Below the pieces are notes generated by a model, which saw only the letters and a list, made by a program, of their open reading frames with translations, did not search any database and had not been told where the DNA came from. From JAJDGF01 sp031549325 (lineage in GTDB: Bacteria; Bacillota; Clostridia; Christensenellales; Aristaeellaceae), in NCBI GenBank assembly GCA_031549325.1, contig JAVBQA010000053.1, positions 1 through 16,843 of the forward strand: a DNA stretch of 16,843 nucleotides. The letters are read 5' to 3'. Position 1 is the first letter of the stretch; every line of letters starts with the position of its first letter. The translations under genes and the position numbers were made by a program. Positions 6,249 through 12,656 of the stretch are shown here, piece after piece.

Positions 6249-7085
6249 CTACCGCAGCGACAGCATGTCCACGGCGTCCATGTCGTCGAAGGCCTGGTTT
6301 TCGCCGCACATGCCCCAGATGAAGGCGTAGTTGCTGGTGCCGACGCCGCTGTGGATGGACCAGGAGGGGCTGATGACGGCCTGCTCATTGTGCATGACGA
6401 TGTGGCGGGTTTCCCGGGGCTCGCCCATCATGTGGAAGAGCACGTTGCCGGGCTTGAAATCGAAATAGAAGTAGACCTCCATGCGGCGCTCGTGGGTGTG
6501 GCAGGGCATGCTGTTCCAGTTGCTGCCCGGCTCGAGGGCGGTCAGGCCCATGCACAGCTGGCAGCTCTGCATCACGGCGGGATGGATGTACTGATAGATG
6601 GTACGCTTGTTGCAGGTGGCGGCGTCGCCCATGGGGCGGGCGTTGGCCGTTTGGATGTCGATTTTGACGGTGGGATAGGCCTTGTGGGCGGGGCAGGAAT
6701 TGAGATAGAACTTGGCGGGGTTTTGCGCGTCGGCGCTCTCAAAGGTCAGCGCCCTGGCGCCCATGCCCACGTAGAGCCCGTCGCGCGCGGCCAGCGCGTG
6801 GGGCGCGCCGTCCACGGTGACGGTTCCCGGGCCGCCCACGTTGATCACGCCCAGCTCGCGCCGCTCCAGGAAGTACGCGGCGGCCAGTTCGGCGCTGCCG
6901 GTCAGCGGGACGGCCTTGTGCACCGGCATGACGCCGCCCGCGATGATGCGGTCGAAGTGGCTGTAGGTCAGCAGGGCTTCGTCGGGCTCGAACACGGTTT
7001 CGATCAGGTATTCCTGGCGCAGGCGGTCGGTGGTGTAGTGCATGGCGTCCAAGGGATGGCCCGGGTGTCGAACGCTTAACCGCAT
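6249..7085 (-). CDS. kduI: 5-keto-4-deoxyuronate isomerase KduI
   Basis: This cytoplasmic zinc enzyme isomerises 5-keto-4-deoxyuronate (DKI) to the 2,5-diketo form (DKII) in breakdown of pectin or glycosaminoglycan uronates. From ATG 7085 the protein is 278 residues, the length of the E. coli enzyme. The zinc ligands fall at the same numbers: His196 and His198 in PCHTHERRMEVYFYF, Glu203, and His245 in WSIHSGVGTSNY. The N-terminal DAMHYTTDRLRQEYLIE is also typical. The start is supported by GGGGGAGGG 8 bases upstream; an upstream in-frame start would add 14 residues lacking family similarity. It follows kdgK by about 100 bases, which hold a small GC hairpin (GCCCGC/GCGGGC, 7138-7150). The next enzyme, KduD, is not encoded here. 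Confidence 0.95.
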   Translation of the reverse strand: MRLSVRHPGHPLDAMHYTTDRLRQEYLIETVFEPDEALLTYSHFDRIIAGGVMPVHKAVPLTGSAELAAAYFLERRELGVINVGGPGTVTVDGAPHALAARDGLYVGMGARALTFESADAQNPAKFYLNSCPAHKAYPTVKIDIQTANARPMGDAATCNKRTIYQYIHPAVMQSCQLCMGLTALEPGSNWNSMPCHTHERRMEVYFYFDFKPGNVLFHMMGEPRETRHIVMHNEQAVISPSWSIHSGVGTSNYAFIWGMCGENQAFDDMDAVDMLSLR

Positions 7086-7186
7086 GGGTAAAACCCTCCC
7101 CCTGATTTGGAATTGACGAACGCGCAAGGATGCGTTTGCCCGCGGCGGGCCGCGCCGGGGCCGCCCGGCCGATGCCCCGCCGCGCG

Positions 7187-8224
7187 CTACCGCTGCACCC
7201 GCCCCGAGCCGCTGCCCTTCATCAGGCTCTCGACCTCGGGCACGGTGACGCGGTTGTAGTCGCCCTGGATGGTGTGCTTGAGGCAGGAGGCGGCCACGGC
7301 GAACTCGAGGGCCTGCCGCTCGTCCGGGTAGGCGTTGAGCCCGTAGATCAGGCCGCCGCCGAAGCTGTCGCCGCCGCCCACGCGGTCGACGATGTCGGTG
7401 ATCTCGTACTTGCGGCTGAGGAAGAAATCGCCGCCGGTGCGCAGGCAGGCGCTCCAGTCGTTGCGGTCGGCGGACTTGCTCTCGCGCAGGGTGATGGCCA
7501 CGCGCTTGAGGCTGGGGTACTTGTCCATGACGGCCTGGGTGATGCGCTTGTACAGCTCGACGTCGATCGCACCGTGGTCCGCGTGCTTCGCGGAATCGCC
7601 GGCGATGCCCAGCGCCATCTGCACGTCTTCCTCATTGGCGATGACGGTGTCCACGGATTTGACCAGCTCGGACATGACCTCTTTGGCGGTTTTGCCGTAT
7701 TTCCAGAGGTTTTTGCGGTAGTTCAGATCGCAGCTGACGTGCACGCCCAGCCGGTGCGCGGCCCGGACGGCCTCCAGCGTCAGGTCGGCCGCGCCCTGGC
7801 TGATGGCCGGGGTGATGCCGGTGGTGTGAAACCAGGTCGCGCCCCGCAGCGCTTCTTCCCAGTCGACGTCGCCGGGCTTGGCCATGGCGATGCAGCTGCC
7901 CTGGCGGTCGTAGATGACCTTGCTGGGGCGCTGGTTGCTGCCGGTCTCGAGGAAGTAGATGCCCAGGCGGCCCTCCCGGCGCAGGACCGAGCCGGTGTCC
8001 ACGCCGAAACCGCGCAGCTCGCGCACGCAGGCGTCGCCCAGGTCGTTCCCGGGCAGCACGGTCACATAGGACACGGGCAGCCCGAAGTTGGCCAGGGACA
8101 CCGCCACGTTGGCCTCGCCGCCGCCAAAGGTGGCCTCCAGCGCCGGGGACTGCATCAGCCGCTCGAGGGACGGGCTCTTCAGCCGCAGCATGATTTCTCC
8201 AAAGGTGACGATTTTTGTGGGCAT
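7187..8224 (-). CDS. kdgK: 2-keto-3-deoxygluconate kinase (PfkB family)
   Basis: This cytoplasmic kinase phosphorylates KDG with ATP to KDPG, substrate of the next enzyme. At 345 residues it fits the family. The PfkB N-terminal signature region is GGGEANVAVSLANFG (34-48). The C-terminal signature is DIVDRVGGGDSFGGGLIYG (277-295), with Asp286 as catalytic base. NxRxxLW-like NYRKNLWKYG (168-177) is typical of KDG kinases. Start 8224 has GGAGG 6 bases upstream. It lies 42 bases after the aldolase gene in the same transcript. Other PfkB sugar kinases are similar, but the neighbours (aldolase, KduI, UxaA) make KDG the clear substrate. Confidence 0.94.
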   Translation of the reverse strand: MPTKIVTFGEIMLRLKSPSLERLMQSPALEATFGGGEANVAVSLANFGLPVSYVTVLPGNDLGDACVRELRGFGVDTGSVLRREGRLGIYFLETGSNQRPSKVIYDRQGSCIAMAKPGDVDWEEALRGATWFHTTGITPAISQGAADLTLEAVRAAHRLGVHVSCDLNYRKNLWKYGKTAKEVMSELVKSVDTVIANEEDVQMALGIAGDSAKHADHGAIDVELYKRITQAVMDKYPSLKRVAITLRESKSADRNDWSACLRTGGDFFLSRKYEITDIVDRVGGGDSFGGGLIYGLNAYPDERQALEFAVAASCLKHTIQGDYNRVTVPEVESLMKGSGSGRVQR

Positions 8225-8266
8225 GGCGCACCTCCGTATGTTTGTGATTTACCCCCGGCACCCGGA

Positions 8267-9223
8267 TCAGGTCTGCACCAGGTGCAGCGCGAAGCCGGCG
8301 ATCTCCTCTTGCAGGTAGATCGCGTGCAGGCTGCCGTTTTTGGTCACCGCCGACGCCTCGTCAAACGCGAACCCGCGCCGCTCCAGGTGCCACTTGGCGC
8401 GCGGCACGCTGCTCGTGCCGATGGCGATGTGGCCGTGCGCGCCGCGGAACGGCGCTTTCATCAGCTCGAAGCCCGCGCCCGCGAAGTCCGAGCTGTTGCC
8501 CGGAATCACCGGCCAGCCCAGCAGCTTGCCGAAGCGCTCGGCGTCCCCTCGCGCCTGCTCGGGCGAACCGCTGTTCACCCCCACATGGCGCAGGCACAGC
8601 CCCAGCATCAGGTCCACCGCCGAGCGGGTCAGCGACTCGATCCGCGCCCAGTCATGGGCCGCGACCGCGTCGTCCGGCGCCATCCAGCTGCCGCCGACCG
8701 CGCGCACCTTGCTGAACGCCAGATACTGCGGGGCGTTTTTCTCGTTGACGCCGCCGGTGGGCACAAAGTGCACCTGGCCGTAGGGCGCGCTCATGGCCTT
8801 GATCAGGGGCAGCCCCCCCAGCGCCTCGGCCGGGAAGAACTTGACGGTGTCCAGCCCCAGCGCCAGCGCCGCCTCGATGTCGGACGGGTTGGCGCAGCCG
8901 GGCAGCACCGGGATGCCGATCTTCTGGCAGTGGCGCACCACCTCCGGGTTCAGCCCGGGCGACACGATGTAACTCGCGCCCGCCGCCGCCGCCCGGTCGG
9001 CCTGGTCCGCCGTCAGCACCGTGCCCGCGCCCAGCATCACGTCGGGCAGCGCCGCGTGCACATTCCGGATCGCCTGCTCGGCCGCGTCGGTGCGGAAGGT
9101 GATCTCCGCCACCGGCAGCCCGCCGCGCATCAGCGCGCCGCACAGCGGCGCCGCGTCCTCCGCGTTTTCGATCCGGATCACCGGCACAATCCCCGCCAGA
9201 GACAGCCTGGACAACATATCCAT
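8267..9223 (-). CDS. kdgA: KDPG aldolase fused to a C-terminal VOC/glyoxalase-like domain
   Basis: Residues 1 to about 205 are a class I KDPG aldolase, cleaving 2-keto-3-deoxy-6-phosphogluconate to pyruvate and glyceraldehyde 3-phosphate. Visible are VAEITFRT (catalytic Glu40), GAGTVLT (65-71), DTVKFFPAE with Schiff-base Lys128, and FVPTGGV (153-159). Ordinary KDPG aldolases stop near 205-215 residues. Here about 110 more follow (about 207-318), with LRHVGVNSGSPEQA, HGHIAIGTSSV, WHLERRGF and GFALHLVQ. That pattern fits a vicinal-oxygen-chelate (VOC) domain. Its function is unknown. I prefer the ATG at 9223: the upstream ATG at 9232 directly abuts GGAGG with no spacing, whereas 9223 has 9 bases. 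It is 42 bases downstream of the IclR gene. Confidence 0.92.
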   Translation of the reverse strand: MDMLSRLSLAGIVPVIRIENAEDAAPLCGALMRGGLPVAEITFRTDAAEQAIRNVHAALPDVMLGAGTVLTADQADRAAAAGASYIVSPGLNPEVVRHCQKIGIPVLPGCANPSDIEAALALGLDTVKFFPAEALGGLPLIKAMSAPYGQVHFVPTGGVNEKNAPQYLAFSKVRAVGGSWMAPDDAVAAHDWARIESLTRSAVDLMLGLCLRHVGVNSGSPEQARGDAERFGKLLGWPVIPGNSSDFAGAGFELMKAPFRGAHGHIAIGTSSVPRAKWHLERRGFAFDEASAVTKNGSLHAIYLQEEIAGFALHLVQT

Positions 9224-9232
9224 CGACAACAT

Positions 9233-9237
9233 CCTCC
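9233..9237 (-). promoter_or_regulatory. Ribosome binding site deciding the kdgA start
   Basis: GGAGG (within AAGGGGAGG) directly touches the first in-frame ATG (9232-9230), leaving no spacer. It stands 9 bases before the second (9223-9221), so the second is the likely start. Confidence 0.65.
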
Positions 9238-9265
9238 CCTTCTGATGAACCCGCCGGGCGGCGCG

Positions 9266-10027
9266 CTACAGCGCCTTCAGCACCCGCTCAATCTTGGCCT
9301 GCGCGCGCAGCAGCAGCCGGCTGTACTGCGCCTCTTTCTCCCCGTCAAACCGGAACGTGGGCGCGGACACGCTCAGCGCGTACCGGGCCTCGCCGTCCCG
9401 CCCCCGGATCGCCACGCCCACGCAGCACACGTTGTCGTTGTTCTCCTCGCGCTCCACCGCGTACCCCAAAAGCCGCACCCTGTCGAGCTGCGCGATCAGC
9501 GCCGCCGCGTCCGGCACCGTGCGCCCGGTGAACCGCTCGAAGGTTACCCCTTGATACAGCCGCAGGATCTGCTCGTCGGCCATCGTGGCCAGCACCGCCT
9601 TGCCCATCGACGTGCAGTACAGCGGCAGCCGCAGCCCCACGTGGCTGGTCATCCGGATGGATCGCGTGCACTCCAGCTTGTCGATGTACAGCATCTCGCT
9701 GCCCGCCAGCAGCCCGCAGTGCACCGTCTCGTTGATCTGGGCGAAAATCTCGCTCATGTGCCGCCGGATCACCTGGCTGACGTCCAGGCTGTTCACCGCC
9801 GCGCTCCCCACCTCGAACATCACCAGCCCCAGCTGATACCTGGCGCCCTCCGGCGCAAGCCGCACATACCGAAGGTCCAGCAGCGTGTGCACCAGGTTGA
9901 AGGCCGTGCTCTTGGGCAGCTGCATGGCCCGGGCGATCTGGTTCAGCTCCAGCCCGTCCGGATGCTCGGACAGCAGCTCCAGCATGCGCAAACCCCGCGC
10001 CAGCGTGCGGTTGACAGGTTCCGGCAT
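9266..10027 (-). CDS. IclR-family transcriptional regulator of the uronate locus
   Basis: A 253-residue regulator. The N-terminal winged helix-turn-helix (about 7-66) has recognition region LNQIARAMQLPKSTAFNLVH (28-47). The C-terminal effector domain (about 82-253) has YIDKLE (114-119), LPLYCTSMGKAVLA (134-147) and GYAVEREENNDNVCCVGVAI (188-207), all typical of IclR proteins. KdgR, which senses KDG, belongs to this family, so the effector is probably KDG or a related keto-acid (inference). The start at 10027 follows GAGAGGTG at good spacing. Starts further upstream (10045, 10060) lie inside the operator palindromes and are rejected. It is the first gene of the operon and its promoter carries two matching palindromes, so it likely controls itself and the genes behind it. 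Confidence 0.92.
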   Translation of the reverse strand: MPEPVNRTLARGLRMLELLSEHPDGLELNQIARAMQLPKSTAFNLVHTLLDLRYVRLAPEGARYQLGLVMFEVGSAAVNSLDVSQVIRRHMSEIFAQINETVHCGLLAGSEMLYIDKLECTRSIRMTSHVGLRLPLYCTSMGKAVLATMADEQILRLYQGVTFERFTGRTVPDAAALIAQLDRVRLLGYAVEREENNDNVCCVGVAIRGRDGEARYALSVSAPTFRFDGEKEAQYSRLLLRAQAKIERVLKAL

Positions 10028-10040
10028 GGCGCACCTCTCG

Positions 10041-10054
10041 TTCATATATATGAA
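10041..10054. promoter_or_regulatory. Operator 1, TTCAT-N4-ATGAA
   Basis: TTCAT-ATAT-ATGAA lies within a perfect 18-bp palindrome (10039-10056) in the 5' untranslated region of the IclR gene. It shares its arms exactly with operator 2, centre to centre 19 bases. Probable IclR binding site. Confidence 0.65.
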
Positions 10055-10059
10055 CGCCA

Positions 10060-10073
10060 TTCATTCTCATGAA
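10060..10073. promoter_or_regulatory. Operator 2, TTCAT-N4-ATGAA
   Basis: TTCAT-TCTC-ATGAA, within the ATTCAT/ATGAAT inverted repeat 10059-10074. It directly abuts the -10 box and covers the expected transcription start near 10068, a classic repressor position. Confidence 0.65.
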
Positions 10074-10074
10074 T

Positions 10075-10104
10075 ATTGTACCATTTGCGTTTTGTTTCTG
10101 TCAA
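10075..10104 (-). promoter_or_regulatory. Sigma-A promoter of the IclR/uronate operon
   Basis: On the minus strand the -35 is TTGACA (10104-10099), the spacer is 18 bases and the -10 is TACAAT (10080-10075). A TGG just upstream gives an extended -10. ATTTGCG (10083-10089) and CGCAAAT (10106-10112) form a further inverted repeat flanking the -35, possibly another regulator site. This is the only strong promoter visible for the minus-strand uronate genes. Confidence 0.85.
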
Positions 10105-10117
10105 TCGCAAATGCAAC

Positions 10118-10146
10118 AAAAAAGCCGCCCGGCGGAAGGGGCGGGC
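10118..10146 (-). terminator. Intrinsic terminator of the deaminase transcript
   Basis: On the minus strand GCCCGCCCC (10146-10138) and GGGCGGC (10130-10124) form a stem with one bulge. TTTTTT (10123-10118) follows. It sits between the deaminase gene and the IclR promoter and insulates the two transcripts. From here to the deaminase stop the gap holds only the 23-bp repeat. Confidence 0.75.
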
Positions 10147-10197
10147 GGGCGCGGCATCGCTTTTCTCAATGGATGGGGTCTGGGGATGGAGTCTCCA

Positions 10198-10220
10198 GCG
10201 GGGCGCAGGGGCGGAGCCCC
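10198..10220. repeat. 23-bp dispersed repeat, copy 2
   Basis: Identical to 6181-6203 and also just past the 3' end of a minus-strand gene. It contains the hairpin GGGGC-GGA-GCCCC. Confidence 0.6.
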
Positions 10221-10240
10221 CGAGCGTCCCTCTCCCTCCC

Positions 10241-10714
10241 CTACGTGTTCCTGCCGTAGGCGAGCTCCTCGGGGTATTTCTGCAGCAGGACGCCGCCCTC
10301 GCGCAGGATCTGGACGGAGAAGTCGTCGGGGTAGCCCTCCTGATAGACGACGCGGACGATGCCGGCGTTGACGATCATCTTGGCGCAGATGACGCAGGGC
10401 TGATGGGTGCAGTAGAGGGTCGCGCCCTGGATGGACACGCCCTGGCGGGCTGCCTGGATGATGGCGTTCTGCTCGGCGTGGGTGGCGTAGCAGATCTCGT
10501 GCTGGGTGCCGGAGGGGATGTTGCGCTTTCTCCGTAGGCACTCGCCGCGCTCGATGCAGGTTTGGATGCCGGCGGGCGCGCCGTTGTAGCCGGTGGTGAC
10601 GACGCGCTTGTCCCTGACGATGACCGCGCCGATCTTGCGGTTTTCCTGGTAGCAGCTGGCCCAGCTGGAGACCAGCCGCGCCATTTCGATGAAGCGCACA
10701 TCCCACTTATTCAC
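10241..10714 (-). CDS. dCMP deaminase family protein (ComEB-like)
   Basis: A zinc-dependent cytidine/deoxycytidylate deaminase fold protein of 157 residues. Zinc motifs are ATHAEQNAI (78-85, His79, catalytic Glu81) and PCVICAKM (106-113, Cys107 and Cys110). The likely reaction is dCMP to dUMP, feeding dTMP synthesis. TGYNGAPAG (41-49) and the Cys/His-rich middle (about 53-76) are typical of the dCMP deaminase/ComEB group. The start is taken as GTG 10714, giving an N-terminus NKWDVRFIEMA like relatives, with GGAGG 11 bases upstream. A TTG at 10738 would place the ribosome site inside the gene. The start overlaps the end of the nucleotidyltransferase gene by 8 bases, so the two are cotranscribed. 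A terminator follows. Confidence 0.9.
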   Translation of the reverse strand: MNKWDVRFIEMARLVSSWASCYQENRKIGAVIVRDKRVVTTGYNGAPAGIQTCIERGECLRRKRNIPSGTQHEICYATHAEQNAIIQAARQGVSIQGATLYCTHQPCVICAKMIVNAGIVRVVYQEGYPDDFSVQILREGGVLLQKYPEELAYGRNT

Positions 10715-11471
10715 GGCACAGGTCGCCTCCCTTTTCAAATCGCCGGCACACGGCCTGATACATCTGGGGCGTGCCGATGTCGACGCACTCGCCGGTGAAC
10801 AGGTAGCCCCGCACGTCCCGGAAGCGGTGCAGCCACTCGGGCAGGTGGCCGGGCGCGTCGGGCGAGTGGCCCTCGCCGAGGTACTGCCTGACCAGGGGCA
10901 GCGTGTCCCGCCGGTAGAGGTACAGCGCGTACACGCCGATGTCGGTGGGCGGCTCGTTGGGCTTCTCGACCAGCGCGAGCACGCGGCCGTTCCCGTCCAG
11001 CGTGGCCACGGCGAAGCGGCGCAGCATGTCCCGGTCGCGGATGCGCGCCATCAGTAGCGTGTCGCGGCCGGTGCGCAAAAAGTCGCGGTAGAAGTCGATC
11101 AGCGGAAAGGTGAAGAAGTTGTCGGAGGCGGCGACCAGCACGTCGTCGTCGATCCGGGCATGCTCGATGGCGAACTGGATGTCCCCCACCGCGCCCAGCT
11201 TGTTCGCGTCGTCGGTGGTGCCGTCGTCCAGCACCGAAAAGCGCAGGCCCGGGTAGCGGCCGGCCGCGCCCGCCGCCCAATCCCCGAACTGGCCGGCGAA
11301 GCGGTGGTTGGACACGATGTAAACATCTGTCAGGCCGGGGATGGTGGCGATCTCGCGCACCAGGTGATCCAGCATGGGCGCGCCCCCCAGCGGAAGCAGC
11401 GCCTTGGGCCGGTCGATGGTCAGCGGGTACAGCCGCGTGGCGTATCCCGCCGCCAAAATGATCGCTTTCAT
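10707..11471 (-). CDS. Sugar-phosphate nucleotidyltransferase
   Basis: This 254-residue protein has the NTP-transferase fold that joins a sugar 1-phosphate (or similar phosphate) to a nucleotide, giving an activated precursor for cell-surface polymers. Motifs seen: LAAGYATRLYPLT (6-18, a variant of the GxGTRL nucleotide loop), RPKALLPLGG (21-30), KLGAVGDI (91-98), ASDNFF (115-120, Asp117 metal site), VEKP (168-171) and CVDIGTPQMY (229-238). It lacks the C-terminal left-handed helix of GlmU-type enzymes. Substrate cannot be read from the sequence; dTDP-glucose, UDP-sugar or CDP-alcohol types are possible. Start 11471 has GGAGG 6 bases upstream. It has an exact-consensus promoter and overlaps the deaminase gene. 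Confidence 0.87.
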   Translation of the reverse strand: MKAIILAAGYATRLYPLTIDRPKALLPLGGAPMLDHLVREIATIPGLTDVYIVSNHRFAGQFGDWAAGAAGRYPGLRFSVLDDGTTDDANKLGAVGDIQFAIEHARIDDDVLVAASDNFFTFPLIDFYRDFLRTGRDTLLMARIRDRDMLRRFAVATLDGNGRVLALVEKPNEPPTDIGVYALYLYRRDTLPLVRQYLGEGHSPDAPGHLPEWLHRFRDVRGYLFTGECVDIGTPQMYQAVCRRFEKGGDLCRE

Positions 11472-11507
11472 AGTCGCCCTCCGCTCGCCGCAAAAACTCT
11501 TGCTTCG

Positions 11508-11536
11508 ATTATAGTGGGCCGGGGTATATTTGTCAA
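11508..11536 (-). promoter_or_regulatory. Consensus sigma-A promoter of the nucleotidyltransferase operon
   Basis: On the minus strand the sequence is TTGACA (11536-11531), 17 bases, TATAAT (11513-11508), a perfect match to consensus. The transcript should start near 11501, giving a leader of about 30 bases. No operator-like palindrome overlaps it, so high constitutive expression is likely. Confidence 0.92.
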
Positions 11537-11575
11537 ATAAGAATAACATTCGTAAAACAAAGGCAACCGTTTCGT

Positions 11576-11583
11576 GTTATGCT
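11576..11583 (+). promoter_or_regulatory. Possible extended -10 promoter of the deacetylase gene
   Basis: TGTTATGCT matches an extended -10 (TG-N-TATGCT). The -35 region near 11554-11560 (AAAACA) is weak. It sits back to back with the consensus minus-strand promoter. An imperfect inverted repeat (GAAAACA/TGTTTCC) follows near 11591-11607. Confidence 0.4.
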
Positions 11584-11642
11584 ACGTCTAGAAAACATAG
11601 TGTTTCCATAGGATCACCACAACACCATGCGAGAGGTTTTCG

Positions 11643-12647
11643 ATGAAGCAAGCCATCACAAAAGCACAGCGGCGAAAGATCGCCAAGAAAAAAAGACAGC
11701 AGGAGCTGCGGCGGCGCTTTTACTGGGTGGGCGGCGCGCTGGCCCTGCTGCTGTTGCTGGTGTTCAGCTTGCCGCTGCTGATGAACGGCGGCGCGCCCCG
11801 CAAGACCGGCGCCGACCCGGTGTCCCGGCCAGAGGCGCTGTACACCCCGGTGCCCACGCCCGTGCCCAGCCCCACGCCCATCCCCGGGCCGACCCCCGAA
11901 CCCACGCCCGAGCCCACGCCCTACGCTTTCCACACCAGCGGGCGCGCCATCAAGGCCGAAAAGAAGATGATCGCGCTGACGTTTGACGACGGCCCGAACG
12001 GCAAGGTCACCCAGAAGATTCTGGACATTCTGGACAAGAACAAGGCCAAGGCCACGTTCTTCATGCTGGGCAGCCGCGCGCTGGACAACCCGAGCATGGT
12101 GAAAAAGGTGGCCGAGGCCGGCCACCAGATCGGCACCCACACCCACGACCACAAGAGCCTGATCCGGCTGACCCCGGACGAGATGCTGGCCGAGGTTGAG
12201 AAGAGCAAGTGGGCGATCAACGAGTCGGGCGGCGGCATCCCCACCCTGCTGCGCCCCCCCTACGGCAACACCGACGACGTGGTGCGCGAAACCATCCACA
12301 TGCCCATGATCAACTGGTCGGTGGATACGCTCGACTGGAAGACCAAGAACGCCAAGGCGGTTTACAAGCACCTGACCGAGGACGTGAAGGACGGCGACAT
12401 CGTGCTGATGCACGACCTGTACGGCACCACCGCCGACGCGCTGCAAAAGGCGCTGCCCAAGCTGCGCGAGCGCGGGTTCCAGTTCGTCACGATCGACGAG
12501 CTGTTCCAGGCCCGCGACGGCGCGCTGAAGCTGGGCACGGTGTACAAGTCGGGCCAGCCCAGCGTCACCAACAAGCCCAAGAGCAGCCAGTCCCCCGAGC
12601 CGGAGCAGACCAAGAAACCCAAGAAGAAGCCCAAGAAGAAAAAGTAG
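11643..12647 (+). CDS. Membrane-anchored polysaccharide deacetylase (NodB domain)
   Basis: A 334-residue cell-surface enzyme predicted to remove acetyl groups from a cell-wall glycan, perhaps peptidoglycan or chitin-like sugars. A basic cytoplasmic N-terminus (1-27) precedes one membrane helix (about 28-47). A proline-threonine stalk with PTPEPTPEPTP (about 67-93) follows. The NodB domain (about 107-290) has all motifs: TFDDGP (113-118), HTHDH (166-170; metal ligands Asp116, His166, His170), RPPYG (204-208), DTLDW (228-232) and LMH (255-257). The C-terminal tail (about 300-334) is lysine-rich, ending in KKPKKKPKKKK, and could bind anionic wall polymers. The start has AGAGG 6 bases upstream. 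It diverges from the nucleotidyltransferase gene and ends 9 bases from a convergent gene. Confidence 0.93.
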   Translation: MKQAITKAQRRKIAKKKRQQELRRRFYWVGGALALLLLLVFSLPLLMNGGAPRKTGADPVSRPEALYTPVPTPVPSPTPIPGPTPEPTPEPTPYAFHTSGRAIKAEKKMIALTFDDGPNGKVTQKILDILDKNKAKATFFMLGSRALDNPSMVKKVAEAGHQIGTHTHDHKSLIRLTPDEMLAEVEKSKWAINESGGGIPTLLRPPYGNTDDVVRETIHMPMINWSVDTLDWKTKNAKAVYKHLTEDVKDGDIVLMHDLYGTTADALQKALPKLRERGFQFVTIDELFQARDGALKLGTVYKSGQPSVTNKPKSSQSPEPEQTKKPKKKPKKKK

Positions 12648-12656
12648 CGGGGGCGC

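Noticed and set aside
2144..10072. Very long plus-strand open frames opposite the uronate genes (2144-3895, 4626-7079, 7130-10072)
   Set aside because: They are antisense to clear genes in high-GC DNA, where stop codons are rare. Their products are histidine-, glutamine-, arginine- and alanine-rich with no domain, and they run across several gene boundaries.
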